64,000 nucleotides of DNA from Callipepla californica brunnescens (GCA_023055505.1 JALIRH010000023.1:6206423-6270422); one strand, 5' to 3'; positions 14,101 through 28,400 are shown, numbered from the stretch's first letter. The notes: generated from the sequence alone by a model not told the origin. Program-made: numbers and translations.

Positions 14101-15059
14101 GAATTAAGAGTGTCTTTCACTCTCTCTGTAAGGGATGCTTAGTATTTTGTTGCAGACAAATAAAATACAGTAGAAACTGTATCTCTTTTTGTACTTACTG
14201 GAATGATGCCACTTACTCCAAATTTTATGCTCCTAGGGGGTGTTCCCCAGTAACTGAAAACTTCATTTTCCCTTCACTGTTTTTTGAAAATGCTATCTGC
14301 AACAATGAGTCATCATCTACTGCAGCACAACATCCTGCTCTTTCCAAGCATCTGCAGCCCTTTTAAAGAGATGTATCTTTTAATGATATATATAATTCCC
14401 TGCATTGCCTCACTGAATAAAACAAAAATTAAACACTGTTTATCTTGCTTAATAAAACTATATCAGAAAGTGGCAGCAGAATTTGAGGCTTTTTACGTGA
14501 ATCTTAAAAATGCTGATGTTAAAAACTAATTCTTCATTGTTCCTGACTTGGTTCATTCGAAGATAAGTTACTTCAAACCAGAAAGAGAATACAGATATAA
14601 CCTCCTGGAATATTTTAACATTTTAGAATGTTAGGTCAGAAGTATTATTCTTGTTAAAATGCTCTCTGGCATTCTCTCTTAGCTTGTCAAAGTTGCAGTA
14701 ATGTTCAATTTAATGCAACTAAAATTGAACTGAGAAATTATCTGAAATTTGTAGTAAATTGCAATTTTAAACTCTTCTCTTACTAGCACAACTTTGCATA
14801 TTTCATTTTAATAAGTCTCATACTCGCTTTAATAAGCTCTAGCAATTAATTGTAAGAAATCAACATACCAGAAATGAAATTAGGTAAAAATATATTTCTA
14901 TGCTTTGAAACTATTTATTTTATTTATACTCTTCACTGAACATGCACATATCTATTAAGGCCATCATTTTCTTCATTTAGTTAGTGCTACTTCACGCAAG
15001 CCCTTATTTCAAAAACAACACAATACTTGGGAAAAAACAGAAAACTACACTTCTCTCAC
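11116..15059 (-). other. PAM: PAM intron between the coding exons at 15060 and 11058
   Basis: About 3.9 kb, phase 0, AT-rich. It contains a 55-bp segment at 14199-14253 with strong acceptor-like and donor-like borders (see findings). No recognised mobile element. Confidence 0.8.
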
Positions 15060-15180
15060 CTGCTTGGGTGTCACTCCAGGCATACGAATGTCCAATGCGA
15101 AATCTGACAGTCCAAATGAAATCACTGGTCTGTTGCTTCCAAAACATTCATTGGAAAGAGATCTAGTAGCATCTTTATAC
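15060..15180 (-). CDS. PAM: PAM coding exon (propeptide to PHM N-terminus)
   Basis: A 121-bp exon: acceptor TTTTTAAG, one base completing an Arg codon, 40 full codons, then CAG and a GTGAGAG donor. It encodes a stretch with SNECFG, SDFALDIRMPGV and a terminal TPKQ, the conserved entry into the PHM core. The Cys in NECFG (about residue 43) corresponds to rat Cys47. The reading frame joins in phase with the signal-peptide exon at 16214 and with the exon at 11058. A + strand open frame over the same bases is only a shadow. Confidence 0.95.
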
Positions 15181-16213
15181 CTTAAAAATAAGAAGGAATA
15201 TAAAATCGCTTGTTTTCTTTTTTTTTTTTTTACTGTATTTTATAAAAGATCCTTAGAAACAGTAAAGAAATCTGACAACACAGAATGGGCTCCAGGACAG
15301 ACAGAAATTCCACTCCTTCTTTAGGACACAAAAACATCTTAGTTATCAAACAATTACTGATGTAATTCCTGTGAAAAAACAACCAGATGGATTATTCTCA
15401 TCCAAATAATTGTCATAGGTACATGGATGTACAGATAAAGAATTAATTCACTAGAAGGTATCAAGTACTACTAAATATTCAAGACAGATCACTGTCTTGT
15501 TCAGGAATATGTACCTGTTGTATAATTCAATAAAGGAGATTTTTTTTTAATTCCAGCACTATGACTTCTATAGCAATTCCCAATGCAAGCAAAGAAGCAA
15601 GACAGTAAGTTTTAGTACTTCACATAAATATTAAAATCTATACTGATGGCAAATTATAAACAAGTTAGAAAAATGAATAATGCAGTACAGTAAAAACACT
15701 TTTCGGAGAGCTATATCCCTTATATTAACTAGATTAAGTTTGCCTATGCAATCTTACAGTCGCTTATGTTTACTCCTGCCCCAATATTTCCAAGGATTCA
15801 GTAGTTTAAGGTCATTAACTTTTTTGCTGTTGCTGGAACAGTGTTTTACACTGCAAGCTAACAAGAGCAGGGGGAAATGTATTTATTCACTGTATAAAGT
15901 CTCAAATGTACCTGTGGCACTATGTAACACAATGTATTCATTATTGTTTTTAACATCCCAATGATAGCCATCGTAAACTTCTATTTTATAGAGCTTTTTT
16001 GAGAAGAAAGCAGGAGTCTGTCCTTACTATGACAAGAGTGCCACTTCAAAATTTGCAAACAGAACACAGAGCAAGAGAGCAAAACCAAACAAACAACATG
16101 CACATTTTTACCCAGGACATGCTTTTTCATACTTTTATTATACTTCTATATAAATTTGAAGGCAGCCCTAAAAAGCATGCACTCAACACATAAGTTCTTT
16201 CTGCATAACCCAC
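15181..16213 (-). other. PAM: PAM intron between the signal-peptide exon and the next exon
   Basis: About 1.0 kb, AT-rich, phase 2, with a GTGGGT donor and a TTTTTAAG acceptor. Nothing else seen in it. Confidence 0.85.
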
Positions 16214-16305
16214 CTCTTGAAGACAGAAAGTGGGCTTCTGAAACCCAAACAGATGTTTTGAAAAACAAGAATCAGTATTAGCAGGTTGTTAACGAGGCCA
16301 GCCAT
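16214..16305 (-). CDS. PAM: PAM start codon and signal-peptide exon
   Basis: This exon contains the initiator ATG at 16305 in a good context (G at -3 and +4), 30 codons, and AG of a split Arg codon at the donor GTGGGT. It encodes MAGLVNN, a hydrophobic LLILILVF core and then FRSPLSVFK, a conserved segment after the PAM signal cleavage. Residues 1-21 look like a signal peptide, fitting a secretory-granule enzyme. The exon probably extends to 16321 as 5'UTR, with an acceptor at GGGCCAG after a pyrimidine-rich stretch. The alternative acceptor CTGCAG, 12 bases nearer the ATG, cannot be excluded. Confidence 0.93.
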
Positions 16306-16321
16306 GTCCACCCTGCAGTTC
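16306..16321 (-). other. PAM: Probable 5'UTR part of the PAM signal-peptide exon
   Basis: Sixteen bases between the likely acceptor (AG at 16322-16323) and the ATG. The upstream minus strand has a run CTGCCCTTTTTCTGCTCCC typical of an acceptor. If so, PAM has at least one further upstream non-coding exon, as in mammals, not located here. Confidence 0.6.
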
Positions 16322-19300
16322 CTGGCCCGATTAAGGGAGCAGAAAAAGGGCAGCGCAGCTCTATTGGCTGTGATCCTGACTATTAGGCAGCAGCAGCATC
16401 AATTCATTACTTCACTATTATATGCTCTGCAGGCATCCTCCATCTTCTGACAGACCATCTGTCTTGGAAAGTGATGTACTGTAAATCGGGAAGGTGGATG
16501 ATGCTATGTTGTCTTTATTACTAGTTGTAAAAATCTGCTGAAGAGTTTTCCCTTGGAGACAGATGAGACTGTGCCTTTGTCCACTTAAGGAGCTGAAATG
16601 AAGTAGCACTCCTGATGCTTTCTCCCCAGGTTGCGCAGTCAAATCTGTGTGCTTCTCATCAGTCCATGGTGCCAGAGACACCCAGTGGCATCACAGAAAC
16701 CAGCATTCGTCATCTTTTAGAACCTATAAAAATAGAAGTGGATAAAGGATGACTAACACATTACAGCAACAGTTCTCCGCAAATCCCTGTTGAGAGTTTT
16801 GAAATATTAGTGAGTATTCTCATTCTCACAAGGTACAGCCCAAGCCAGTGAAGAAAGCACCTCACTTTAGCCCCCTTCCATCCATTGAGTCAGAAACTGA
16901 TACGTCCAGTATTGATACACAAAACTCACTTCAGTAGAGAAAAACAAAGTTGATATGCAAAAGGCGGAATATTTCACACATACAACAGTACAGTAAAACA
17001 TGTTCTGCATGCAGTGATGCAGCAAAAAGCTCTATAAATTTTAAGAACTATCACAAGTTTCTGCATTTTTAGCAGACCGTGTTATTATTAAAACAACCAA
17101 TACCACAGTAATACACTATACTGTCATGAATATATGTACTCTAGTGCATAAATGATACTAACGGATTGCTTCCAGAAATACTTTACGTTACTTGTGTGCT
17201 ATTTCTATATTCCACTGTTCATGCTATTTCAGCTTAAGACATGACTCTTCACACTGCTTTAAGTAACTTTAACCTCAACTCCCTTTACCTTGCCACTCTG
17301 TTTGATAACACGCTTCAATTTCACAGATTTACAAGGGTTTTTTTAAGCATCTTAAAAAATAAAAGCGTATATTACTGAAAAGATACACTAATGTTTGGGT
17401 TGGTTTGTTTTTACATCTACGTAAGAAGAAAAATTTCAAGTCACCCTTTAAATATTTTATTTGGTAATTGTTTTAAAATAAACATTACACAAAATATAAA
17501 CACACACACACACAAAACCCTATCCTGCAGATACTGAAAACATGGGCAAAATATCACTACAAAGATGAAAAAACAAGGGATTCTGAAATGAATTCCTGCA
17601 TTCTAATAAAAATCACTTCCCATCTCAGGACACATTCACCAAAAAGGCTTCTATATGAAAAAAACTGCTTCTGGCCTGAAATCCACACTGGCAGCTTGCC
17701 TGTGCACCAGATACAGTAGATTTGCACTGAGCAACATGCAGGAGGGCAGAGATTTTAAAATCTGATTACGTTAACCATCATAAAACATGAATATTTTCTT
17801 CACTGAAAAATAACAAAAGATTCAGTCACACCAACTGAAAACAAACTCTTAGATATGAAGTTGCCAAAAAGCAAGCCCAACCTGTCCAAATCATTCATGA
17901 GAAGTAGCAACGCATGAAGAAAAATAATTAGTCTTGTAAGTTCTTAAGCCTTCAGTTCCACCGCCTTCATCTTCTCGACTACCGAAAAACTGCAAAACAT
18001 GTCAAGGAACGCACTGTGACAAAAATTGAAGTCCTAAAATCAAACCCTCCCAAAAGAGAAAAAATAGGGTCTTCCACACAACACTGACTGTATTTGCTGC
18101 ATGCTTTTTTTTTTTTTTCCCAGCTAGTTAAAAGTATGTATTGACGCACTACAACCATTACTATACTTCGGTTCCTTTGTTGCAATCTTCTCTATACAGA
18201 CTTTCATCAATATATTCTATCTTTTAGCCTTCTATATTAATTGGGAACATAACATGGTTGGAAAAATGCTTCAAATATTATATACTCCAAATATTTTTTC
18301 CAGCTTTAGGAAAGTCAGAGATTGTTTATAATAAATCTGCTACAAGCAGCTACCTGGGATATAGATTAATAAAAGGAAGCCATGGAGAAACATGACCATT
18401 TACAGTCCTCCCTCATCTGTAATATGAACGCTTCCTTGTTTGATTCATCTGGTACATAACATATGGCTCCTGCTTGTCATCACAGTGTGATGTTAAGACT
18501 GGGGGGAGGAGGGGTAGGGAGGAGGAATCAACTCAAATGCAACCTGGAGAGATGACCATCAAGAACAGCAGACAAGGAAAGAAAAAAGTGAGCATGAGAG
18601 CTTCAATAAGATTTACATGGATACTTCTGCTCATTACATGGACATCCTGATACCACAGTTCTGCTTTCAGTTTGGAATAAGAGATTCCAAGGGAACAGAA
18701 AAAGTGAAGTAAAAAAAATATGTAATTAGTGACAAATAATATAGTGAAAGGAGAGGAAAGGGAGATGGAAATTTGCTCACTCAATTTTTTTTTTATCCAC
18801 CATTCCCTATTCAAAAATAGCAGAAGACATAAAAAAACAAGCAAGTACAGAATCTGAACTGTAACTTGCAGGATGAAATCTTACTGAACAAGTTGGGAAG
18901 AAAAAAAAAAGCAGTAGCACCCAAGGAGTTGGAATTCAAAATAGCACGTAATTAAATAACAAAATCTCAATGAGATGTCATAGAAATTAAACAGCAAATC
19001 TTAACAACTACTTATTTACTTACTTAATAATGATCAATTTCCAATAAAAAAACAACACCAAACCAACACTTTCTGGTAAAGAAAGATCTGTATTACCCAC
19101 CAGTTCATAAAACATACTATAATAATATCTTGGTTTCATTTTAGTCATTTTACACACAGTACAAACTGAACTTGCCGCAAGGAGAAGCCTCATCTTCAAT
19201 ATCCACTGCCTTCAAAGGAAAAATAAAAAGAAGGCTGTCAAAGCTAAAGAGTATTGATCTGAAAGTTCAAAGGCAGTTAAGTTCTTAAAGCTGAATCTGG

Positions 19301-21125
19301 TTTCATGATTCTTATGCATTGAAATCATGGAACTGAGCCAGGACAAACTGATTTCAGTCACCAGCTATAGCATGCAAGAATCAAATTTTCAGCTAGAGCA
19401 GGGAAGGCCGTGTTTCATCTCATAATAAACATGAAGCTTAAGCAACTCAAGACTGTCATGTTTAGATCACAGTTAAATGTTCCTTGTTATTTTTGCAACC
19501 TCTGCTAAAAGTGAGCCTGAAATTAATGCTTGCAAACACTTGCAAAATAATAGTGAAATATGGCAAAATGGTGTCATATTCATTCCACTGCAGTTTTCTA
19601 CATTTTGAGGGAAATATTCCTTTATTCTCCTTCATGATATCTTGCACACACCATCACACAGTCTGGCTTTCAGAAACAAAAGCAAAGCTAAAGATTTCTG
19701 AGTAACAACTGTGAAAGTTCAAGCATTCTCCATGATCCCAAGAAGATATTCATTAAGGTTTTTTTTTGCATCAAGGATAGATGGTACCAAGGATTTCTTC
19801 TATGGATTTTGTCAGGAAATAGTGAAGGCTCTCTTTCCACATAGGTCTCAAATACTTTTACTATGCCTCTGTCCATGCATGGGAATGAATCTGTGAAAAG
19901 ATGTCAGGAATACCAGAAAAGTCTTCACTAGGTAAGATGGTCTTAGAGCTTATAATTCTTTGGAAAAGAACTAACTCATGGTTACAGAAAGCAGAGGGCC
20001 CATATAGGTTTTAATATAATGCATGCCAATGAAATGCAGTCCTGTATTTAGTGATTTCTTTTTCCTGAAAACATGACGTGTCCTGACTCGTGTCACCTTT
20101 TACTAAACTTTAAAATAATACACTTACTAGCTTAGAAAACTCTTACTCAAAAGCTTTAAGATGCTGTATTTTGTAAACTTTTTGCTTTCCTTGAAGCAAC
20201 TCATTTTAAGTAATTTTCCAGGAAAACATTTACAGCATGATTATAAACCATCCATAAAAACGTAACTGACAAAGGAGCTTTCTACAGAAACTGCTGCTTC
20301 AGACTGGACTTCGTTGGACTGTTCTTCTCATAAAACTACAAACTTCCACCATATACCACATCCATTTTAATCACAGTCTGCCTTGTATTTTCCTTCTTGC
20401 ACTGCACTGGTTCAGCAAGCTGTTGCCCTCCTACTCCCCAACCCCTACAGCACATTCATCTTCCATCAAATAAACTGTGCCTGCTAGTAGCTGCTGCATA
20501 TCTACCATGAAAGAAATGATGTTAACATGCAGATGGCAAGGAATGCTCTGTTTTGCAGCAACTGAATTATGTGTAATATCATTCCCATCTTAAGAAGATT
20601 TATCTTCATAAGTTGTCAGATCTAATTGGCCTCTTGGTTGAATTCAGATTTTGCAAATTCGCATATTCTGCTACCAAAACTTTCACATATGGATACCAAA
20701 GGGAAAAAAAGAAACATTACTGCTCTTACTGTTGTTTTTATGAACAATCTTTCCACAATTTGACCAGCTGAGCTTAAGTAGTGTGAATACTTCCAAAATA
20801 AACATTCACGGTAATAAAACCTACTGTTAATTCCACTGGAAAAAGTTCAGCATTTATAATTTGAATAAAGAACTGCAACTTGAATCTTCTTCTCTAAGCT
20901 GTAAAAGTTTAATTGGATGATTTCTAAATGACTTCATGCGTTGCAGGTTTTCATAATATAGATCAGGCCGATATGTTTTCTCCCTTATTTGATGATAAGC
21001 ATTAAAAGTAAATTTATATGAAGTAGTGCTGAAGAAAATAAAAGTTACTATCTGAGCTAATTCCAAGTGATTTTGCTGATGTGTTAATCACTTACGAGCT
21101 CTTCACTAAACGGAGTACTATTTCC

Positions 21126-21416
21126 ACAGAATTGTAGGGATTGGAAGGGACCTCTGGAGATCATCACGTTCAACCCCCTGCTAAATTAAGTTCCCTGCAG
21201 TAGGTTGCACAGGGAATTGCCCCCATGGGTTTTGAACATCTCCAAGAAAAGAGACTTCTCAGCCTTCCCTAACCTCTCACGGCTGGGCATCCCTCTTCTA
21301 ATGTCCCCCAGGATTTACTTGGCCTTCTAGGCTGCAAGAGCACTCTGATGGCTTGTATCCAGCTTTTTGTCCACAAGGACCAGTGGAGAAATTCTTTTCC
21401 TTGTGGAACTCAGAAA
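21126..21416 (-). mobile_element. CR1 LINE fragment
   Basis: Antisense CR1 3' region: CACAGAATTGTAGGGATTGG, GGGACCTCTGGAGATCATC, TTCAACCCCCTGC, and further in a GGGCATCCCTCTTCTAATG block and the polypeptide-derived stretch about CTTGGCCTTC. About 290 bp. Confidence 0.85.
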
Positions 21417-22013
21417 AAACACATTTAAAAGGCCCATTCTGCATTTTAAACACATTTGTAAACCATTTTATTCACAATAAATCCCTCTGTAATCCTTCCG
21501 CTTTGTCCAAACATCATACAAGTTAAATTCTCTTGTCAAAGATCAACACTTTTCACTGAAAGATGACATCTTAACTAAATGCTAATTTCATATTCTGAGA
21601 AAAAAAAAAAAAAAGAACAAGTTGGACAGTACTGATTACTTGCTTAAAAGGGAAAACACATGAGAACCTTCATCTTTCATTTTAGTATTGAGATCATTAT
21701 CAGTAGCACAGAGCAGAAATGATAAAGGTTCACTGAAGAGCCCTTTATCTCCCTTTTTTTATGGAGAAAAAAAGAATTTACTAAGGGGAAAATGTTTCAA
21801 GAATTTGGATTAACCTCCAAGGATGAATCAAGGAAGAGATCACTAAAAACATTAAAGTTAAATTACACGTTACGTGCGAGCAGTGAATTAAATTCACTGC
21901 ATATTCCTTCACTAGAAAAGACTTCAAATCTTGCTTTCTTATGAATCTCGTCAAACAAGAACAAAAGCAACATTTTTGAGTCAAAATGAGCAGGAGTTTG
22001 TTCATGTAGCTAT

Positions 22014-22470
22014 TTAGACTGTTTTGAACTGGCTGGTTCTAACAAGACACACTGCAAGAGGCAGCACAAGCAACTGTAAAGGTGGAGGTAGGCAACTGGT
22101 GACCGAACAGGCCGGCCCAGGCAGCATCTCCAGTGGGTACTCCCTGCCTGTCACCATGAGATGCCCCCTCTCCCTCCTCTCTGCCTCACCCTGTAAGGCT
22201 GATGAGTTGAACTGGCCCACAACACTACCAGATGAACACAAGCACTGGAAAAAGATGGAAGAAACAAGAAAGTGAGTGCTGACAGAAGGAAAAGGAGCCA
22301 AGTAGTGCTAGTGACATCCTCCTGGCACCACCAGTCAGAGAGCAGGGTTACTGCTGTGTCCTGTGTGCATGGGGAACACCCCCTCAGGCTGGACACCCCA
22401 CTGACTCAATGCACAACACCCAGACAAGTCCACCTGAGCAAGCCTTTTTTAGGAGGGATACACTGTTAGA
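22014..22470. other. GC-richer island of unknown nature
   Basis: This block is clearly richer in G and C than its flanks, with open frames of 65-95 codons on both strands and no recognisable domain. It could be an old repeat, a regulatory element or an undetected exon. Confidence 0.4.
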
Positions 22471-25400
22471 CAGAGGCAATGGAGGGAACCATCTTTAATG
22501 AAGTTCAGTGGGGCAGTAATCCAGCAGGAACTACTACTTAGTTATTAGTCTCACATCTCCTAGCAGGGTATTTAAGAGAAATCTATGGAAGAGGGTACTG
22601 GGTATTGCACACCCTATCCCCATTTCCCCCTTACTCCCCTCGAAAAACAATAACCGAGAAAACCAGAACAGTTTTGCCTTCTGTTGTAGGCGGATACTCT
22701 CAACTGTGATCAACTTGATTACCATCTCAGATGTGCCTGTACAGGTCCAACACACGTGATGTAGGTAAACTGAGACTCTGAGCATTTTAGCTCCATTAAA
22801 ATAAGTAATTTTCATTCATTAAAATAAATTTGAGAAGTTTGTGAGTGTATTACGAAACTGATCATGTAGTGCTTCCTTGTTCCTAAAGGCCCAGATAGTA
22901 ACACTCCTTAGATAAATGATAATGGGAAGAATGTGAGTGGAAAAAGCAATACCAGTGTATGTAATTCAATTTATCAGTAGTTAACAACTAGATAACATGA
23001 AATCCACAAAAAGCAGATTAGTTCCTTTTCTATAGTATGAAACTTTTTTCCCAGTTGAATTTTCACTATCACAAAACACTGTAATGCTAATAGCAATCAA
23101 ATACCATAAAGTAGACTAGTATTTCAGCAGAACATTCAGGGGAATGTTTTTAAAGTAAAAATGAAAATTAAAAACAAGCAGACAGTTTTCTGTAAAGGGT
23201 CTACAGAGATGGAATGTTACTCATCTTCGTCCTATGCCAAGAAGCCCAAATTTGTTTTCTAGAAGAAATCACTACATACAGGAAAATAAAATCACAAGAA
23301 AGGCAGGAGAAATAAAGAATTAAAGAAAACAAAAATGCAGAAACAAAACCAATGTAAGAAACAAATGCTGAGAACGTACAAGGCTCTGTTACATGGGAAA
23401 AGTAAACATTAATAATTTCCAAGCAAAAAGCAAAGTAGATGAAATAATTACCTTCTGTAATCAAATTTAACAGAGGCAATTAATACTCAGAAAAGGTCAA
23501 CGCTTCCACAAAAAAATAAGTTTGTGTAATGGTTATTTCTTGTTAAGAATGAAACTGTTCTTGAGATTTCAACAGTAGTTTTTTTAAAAGATGTACATAA
23601 TATAACAAATCTGACATTATAAATAAAAACAGATTTATTAAAAAACAAAGTCTCACGTAAATTATTAAATCACTGAAAACAGTAAACATTCAGTCTGTTT
23701 TTGAATAATTTAGCCTTGGAATTTAGAGAAAGGTAACAGACTACAATTCTTGGCATACATATGCATAGAGATTTCACAAAACAATATCCTGCCTTACATG
23801 TGGGCAAGTTAGACATGAAGAGCAGCATAGGAAAGAGAAGCCATAATGAATACTGTACGCTAACATGGAAAACCAAACAAACATCAAGCAGGAGAATCAG
23901 GTGAGAGCAAGGAAACCTGCAAAAAGAAATAAATAATAAAATAAAATACTGCTCACCTTCAAGTCTGTGCAAATTTTGGGCACATTTTTAACTATCACTC
24001 AACTGGATGACTTAATGGGTAGTGTTAATAAAAGAGTCTCTCAATAACATTTATTTTGTCTTTATATGAAATGTTTTCAGGAGTAAAAGGAAATTAACTG
24101 CAATTTGTCTTGAGAGAGAATACAAATGGTGATAAAGTTTTATGACTGATACTAGCTTTACAGTATTTGCTGTCTCAAAGCAAAACAAGACAAAACATAC
24201 TGAAGCTGGAGTAGGGGAAACAAATCATCAAGCTTAGTATCTAAACTATTCTGAACATGCTCCCTTCCTCTTACTGGTCTGTAAGGGAAGATCTGAGGAC
24301 ATGTATGGAACGAAATTCCAACTCACTCACGCTTGTTCATTTCCAGAGCAGAGTGATCCAGAGTGCTGCACTCCAAGTTGGCAAATATTCATCAGCTTAG
24401 AAGGATTAGAAAAGGTGATAAAGGAAAATTTATACCATGTATTATTTTCTTGAAACAACATTTTGTTTTTAGACTCAATAGATAAATAAATTGTATTTCT
24501 TCCAATAAATAAGTAGAATAAATTCCTTTAAGAGAACAGGATATGAAATTAAAACTGCATGGGATTGGGACAGAAAGATTGTTCATTCTGGGATGCTTTC
24601 AAAATTTTGGAAGCTTTCATAATTTGACTAAGTGTCATATTGAAATTGTTTTTAATCTCCTTTTATTGTAAGTTGCAGAGGTAGAAAACAGTATAAATCC
24701 AAGCTTTTCAGTAAAACCTGTCTATCTTGGCTTATGCAGAATATTTAAGAGGACAGGCACTTCTAAATCACATATCTTTTTATCCCTATGCTCGTTCAGA
24801 CAGAAACATACATGAGTAACTCTCTCTCAGCACAATAAACTATTTGAACAGTTACCACTTACTTTTGAGATCGATGGCAAATGCAATTTTAAGAGTTTTA
24901 CTCATTACTCCTGTTTTTGAGTAGCATTAGGTTTTCCTCACTGTCAAAATCTTGCCTACCATTAAAAACAATCCTACCTAGAAAGAGTTAGACCTTTTGC
25001 CAACAGCCATGGGTCATACCGATTTTTCCTCTTCCAGAGCCTGCTCAGTAATTTCACATACTATGAGGCATCCTAATTTTAGGAATAATCAAAGCTATCG
25101 TCAGCAAACTTACAGCACACATTTTAAAAGCAGATGTATGTTTGATCAAAGGGACAGAAATCAGATAATGTTTGAACATACAGCAAGGAATAAGAGGCTA
25201 CTACTGAAGTAAATTTTTCACATTTCAAGAGTATGCCCTTTTGAGTGCTAAAACTAATGACACACTGTCTGTTAGAGATGTGGCATTCATTAAACCACCC
25301 TGGAAGCTCTAAGCAAACAAGTGATCTAAACCTATTTGATGTATTTAATTTTTCTTTATTTTAAATAAGGAAGCTTGTTAACAATAAATCTGTTAATATA

Positions 25401-28400
25401 AAAACATTTGTTTAGTTACATTTTAAACCTTAGAAAAATTAACGTCTACATAAATTTCAATTCAATGTAGAAAATTAATAAATCAACTTTTGCTGTGTGA
25501 AACAGCTGCACAGTTTTGGGACTACTGGACTGCCATAAGCACTGCTGTACAGGGTGAACAAATCCAGACAGCACACACAAAGCTCTATTGTGCAATTCTG
25601 CTCAATACAGCTCCAAAGAAATTTAATTTCTCATAATTAAAATTCATCTTTGTATATACATATACATGAGTTCATAGTACAAATAAAAGACAATGAAACA
25701 AAGTTCTAAAAAGCCCCACTGTGCGTCAGTTCCTCAGGACTGGGCCTTAGCACATCTCACCTCATGCACATTTGTTTTAGTTATTAAATTGTCCCCCTCT
25801 AATTGAAAATAACAACAAAGAGTTAAAGCATGAGTTGTTCTTTCTAATTTTAACAAATTAGTTGACAAGCACTTCTGCTTGAACGGATTCTAAGTATTCA
25901 AAAAGAGCTGTAAGGAAACCTCTTTAGCTTTAAAGAGAAGACCCAGTTCTTCGCCTCATTGTTTATGTCCATTCTTAGCAGTCCTTATATTGGTATCACA
26001 AGGAATTTTCCCTTGCCTGTCCCCACACAACACATCACTGGAAAATGCAGAAGTTTGGTAGGTACAAAGTTTAACTTGTTTTATATACAAAGTAAAATTA
26101 CTTGATGATCAACACACACACTTCATATCGTTTGCCTTTTTCTTCAGAATGCAATCTCTCTCCCGTCCTATTTGCCAAGAAACTATTTTGATCCTCAGGG
26201 AACATAAATTAAAACATGTGGATTTTATCAGTGACTTATCTTGTCAAAACAATGTATTTTATTAGTCACCACGTAGTTGATTTAGGCCAGCACTCCATTC
26301 TGATGCTTGCTTACTAGCATGTCCTATGGAAGAAGGAAGTGGTCCAGGAAGAACTCACTACTCCAGAGGAACTATTAGCATCACAGCTTTAGATAAACAG
26401 TGGCAAAAGGTAAACATTACAGGAAGAAAGCCTTCTAAAAGCTCTCAAATTTAATGACAGAGCAGACTTTGAACAAAAATACAACTTTCTCCCTATTCTC
26501 ATCCTATTTACAGAGAAACAGAATTAAGAATAGCCTAAACAATACTATCACTTAAGGCCTACAATAAACCTTTATGATACATATCTTCATTTGTTTATCT
26601 TCCCTTCCCCCTGCTAAACTCATTCTTACACTAGAGCATAATTTAGTGTTCTTTGTCAGTAATCAAATTTAGATCGACACAGACAGATGTAAACCTACAC
26701 TTCTAGTAACTTTTATCAATCTGATTTTTCTTCAAGAGGGTTAAAGCCTTGGTAGTGAGAACTAGAGAAAGAAGAGATAAAAGGCACTCACGTACTGGAC
26801 AGAAATAGCAGTAAAAGAGCTAAAACAACAACAACCAAAAAAAACCACAACACACTCACCTGAAAAATAACATTTTTAAAAAAAACAGTATAGTCAATAT
26901 TTTTAACAGTTTTTTGTTTGTTTTAAACATGTCTCATACTCTATAAAATTTTCAAAAAGCATTTTGTTTTCCTACATAAAATCGTCCAGGGGCAAGAACA
27001 TGCTGTTAAGCAAGAAAAATAAACATAAATATAAATGAATATGGATTTTTGTAAAATTCTCAATTAAAAAATACATATGTATAAGTACAACATATTGACC
27101 TATTCTTTTTCAACTACTTCTGGAGTGCAAAACATTATATAGCTTTAAACATAAAAATTATTTCTTCTTCCACTTTTACAGAGAAGTAAATAATTTAAGC
27201 TGAATTCCCAACACTGAATCCCAAAAGGCTTCTAAAGTATCGTTCTTGCAGGTATTCAGATTGAAATTTTTCTGTTTTGCTTACAGCTTTCTAAGACTGA
27301 AATTTTTAGGTCAGCGTTAGAAATTGTTCACACTACATTTCATTGCCCCGTTTTAAGTACTTCTTTAATAAAAGACCAACGTACTTTGTTACATACTTTG
27401 ATATGAAATAAAACCCTGATTTTTTTTTAAATTTTTTTTTACCAAAAACTTTGCTCAGCAAGCAACAGAAGCTGATTATTTACCAGCAGGCACATCATCG
27501 GGAAGGTCACCACTCAGACCAGTTGTTGGGACTAGTTAATGTTTTCAACACTGCTACTGTTTCAAGGGAGGAAGTATTTTCATCTAATGGGTTACATTAA
27601 TTGACAGTTATTAATTGCCAGGCAGGTTTTTTCACTGACAAAAATATCAAGAAGTATGAAATAAAAATTAGCTAGTAAACTCCCCAAAATGACTGTAAAA
27701 ATCTGATCACACCAGCTACTCCATAGAAAGTACCACCTCAACAGTGGTAATGGATAGAACAGACACATTTTACCATTACACATTCATTACACTTCAGAAA
27801 CTTTGATGTTCATAGGGAGGTATGTGGCCTGGAAGGGAACACAGAGAGCACTGCAAAATCAACATGGTGTGCAGTGTCTCCCTGTACTCACCACTTCAAA
27901 CAAGATTGGTAATTTACTAAGTTACAGATGTACCATATAATTATCATTTCTACCTGAACTGCCTTCTGGCACTTCAAGCTTGAAATCAAGATGCTGCAGA
28001 ATCTTTTACAACAAGGCACAGATTAACTCCCAGTTCAACAACGGAAGTCATATGACAAAATAATAACACACAGTAATACCAGACTTTTTCAGCTGAAATC
28101 CTCGGGACATCCTAAGTGTTAGAAATGGAAGAGTAGAACTCCTAACAGTCAAACATCTGCATCAGCAAATGCAACATTCCTTTCCTGAATCAAACCAAAC
28201 TCTACATATTCTTTCCCCAAGATCCTTTCCAACTCAGACTATTTGGTTATTTTGTAGAACTGCTGTGTGACTAAAAAGCACAAACACACACCAGAGATAT
28301 TACAGAACATCTGGTCCACAAGCCTCACAAACAGGTAGAACAAAATAGCTGGAAATCAGAACACAGGAAACCTCACTTCTGAAAGTACAATACTCCATAG

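Noticed and set aside
16685..16710. TTCTGTGATGCC on the minus strand, resembling the FCDEGTC start of the next PHM exon
   Set aside because: Only three residues match, the frame soon stops, and it lies upstream of the PAM start exon, in the wrong order.
18500..18526. G-rich run suggestive of a G-quadruplex
   Set aside because: Only three separate runs of three or more G with short loops. The fourth would need a two-tetrad arrangement.
23953..23995. Donor GTGAGCAG after VPKICTDLK-like codons
   Set aside because: No convincing acceptor; upstream frame stops within 15 codons.
27487..27540. Minus-strand open segment GLSGDLPDDVPA with a GTAAAT donor
   Set aside because: Weak acceptor without a pyrimidine tract and weak donor. 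Probably chance.
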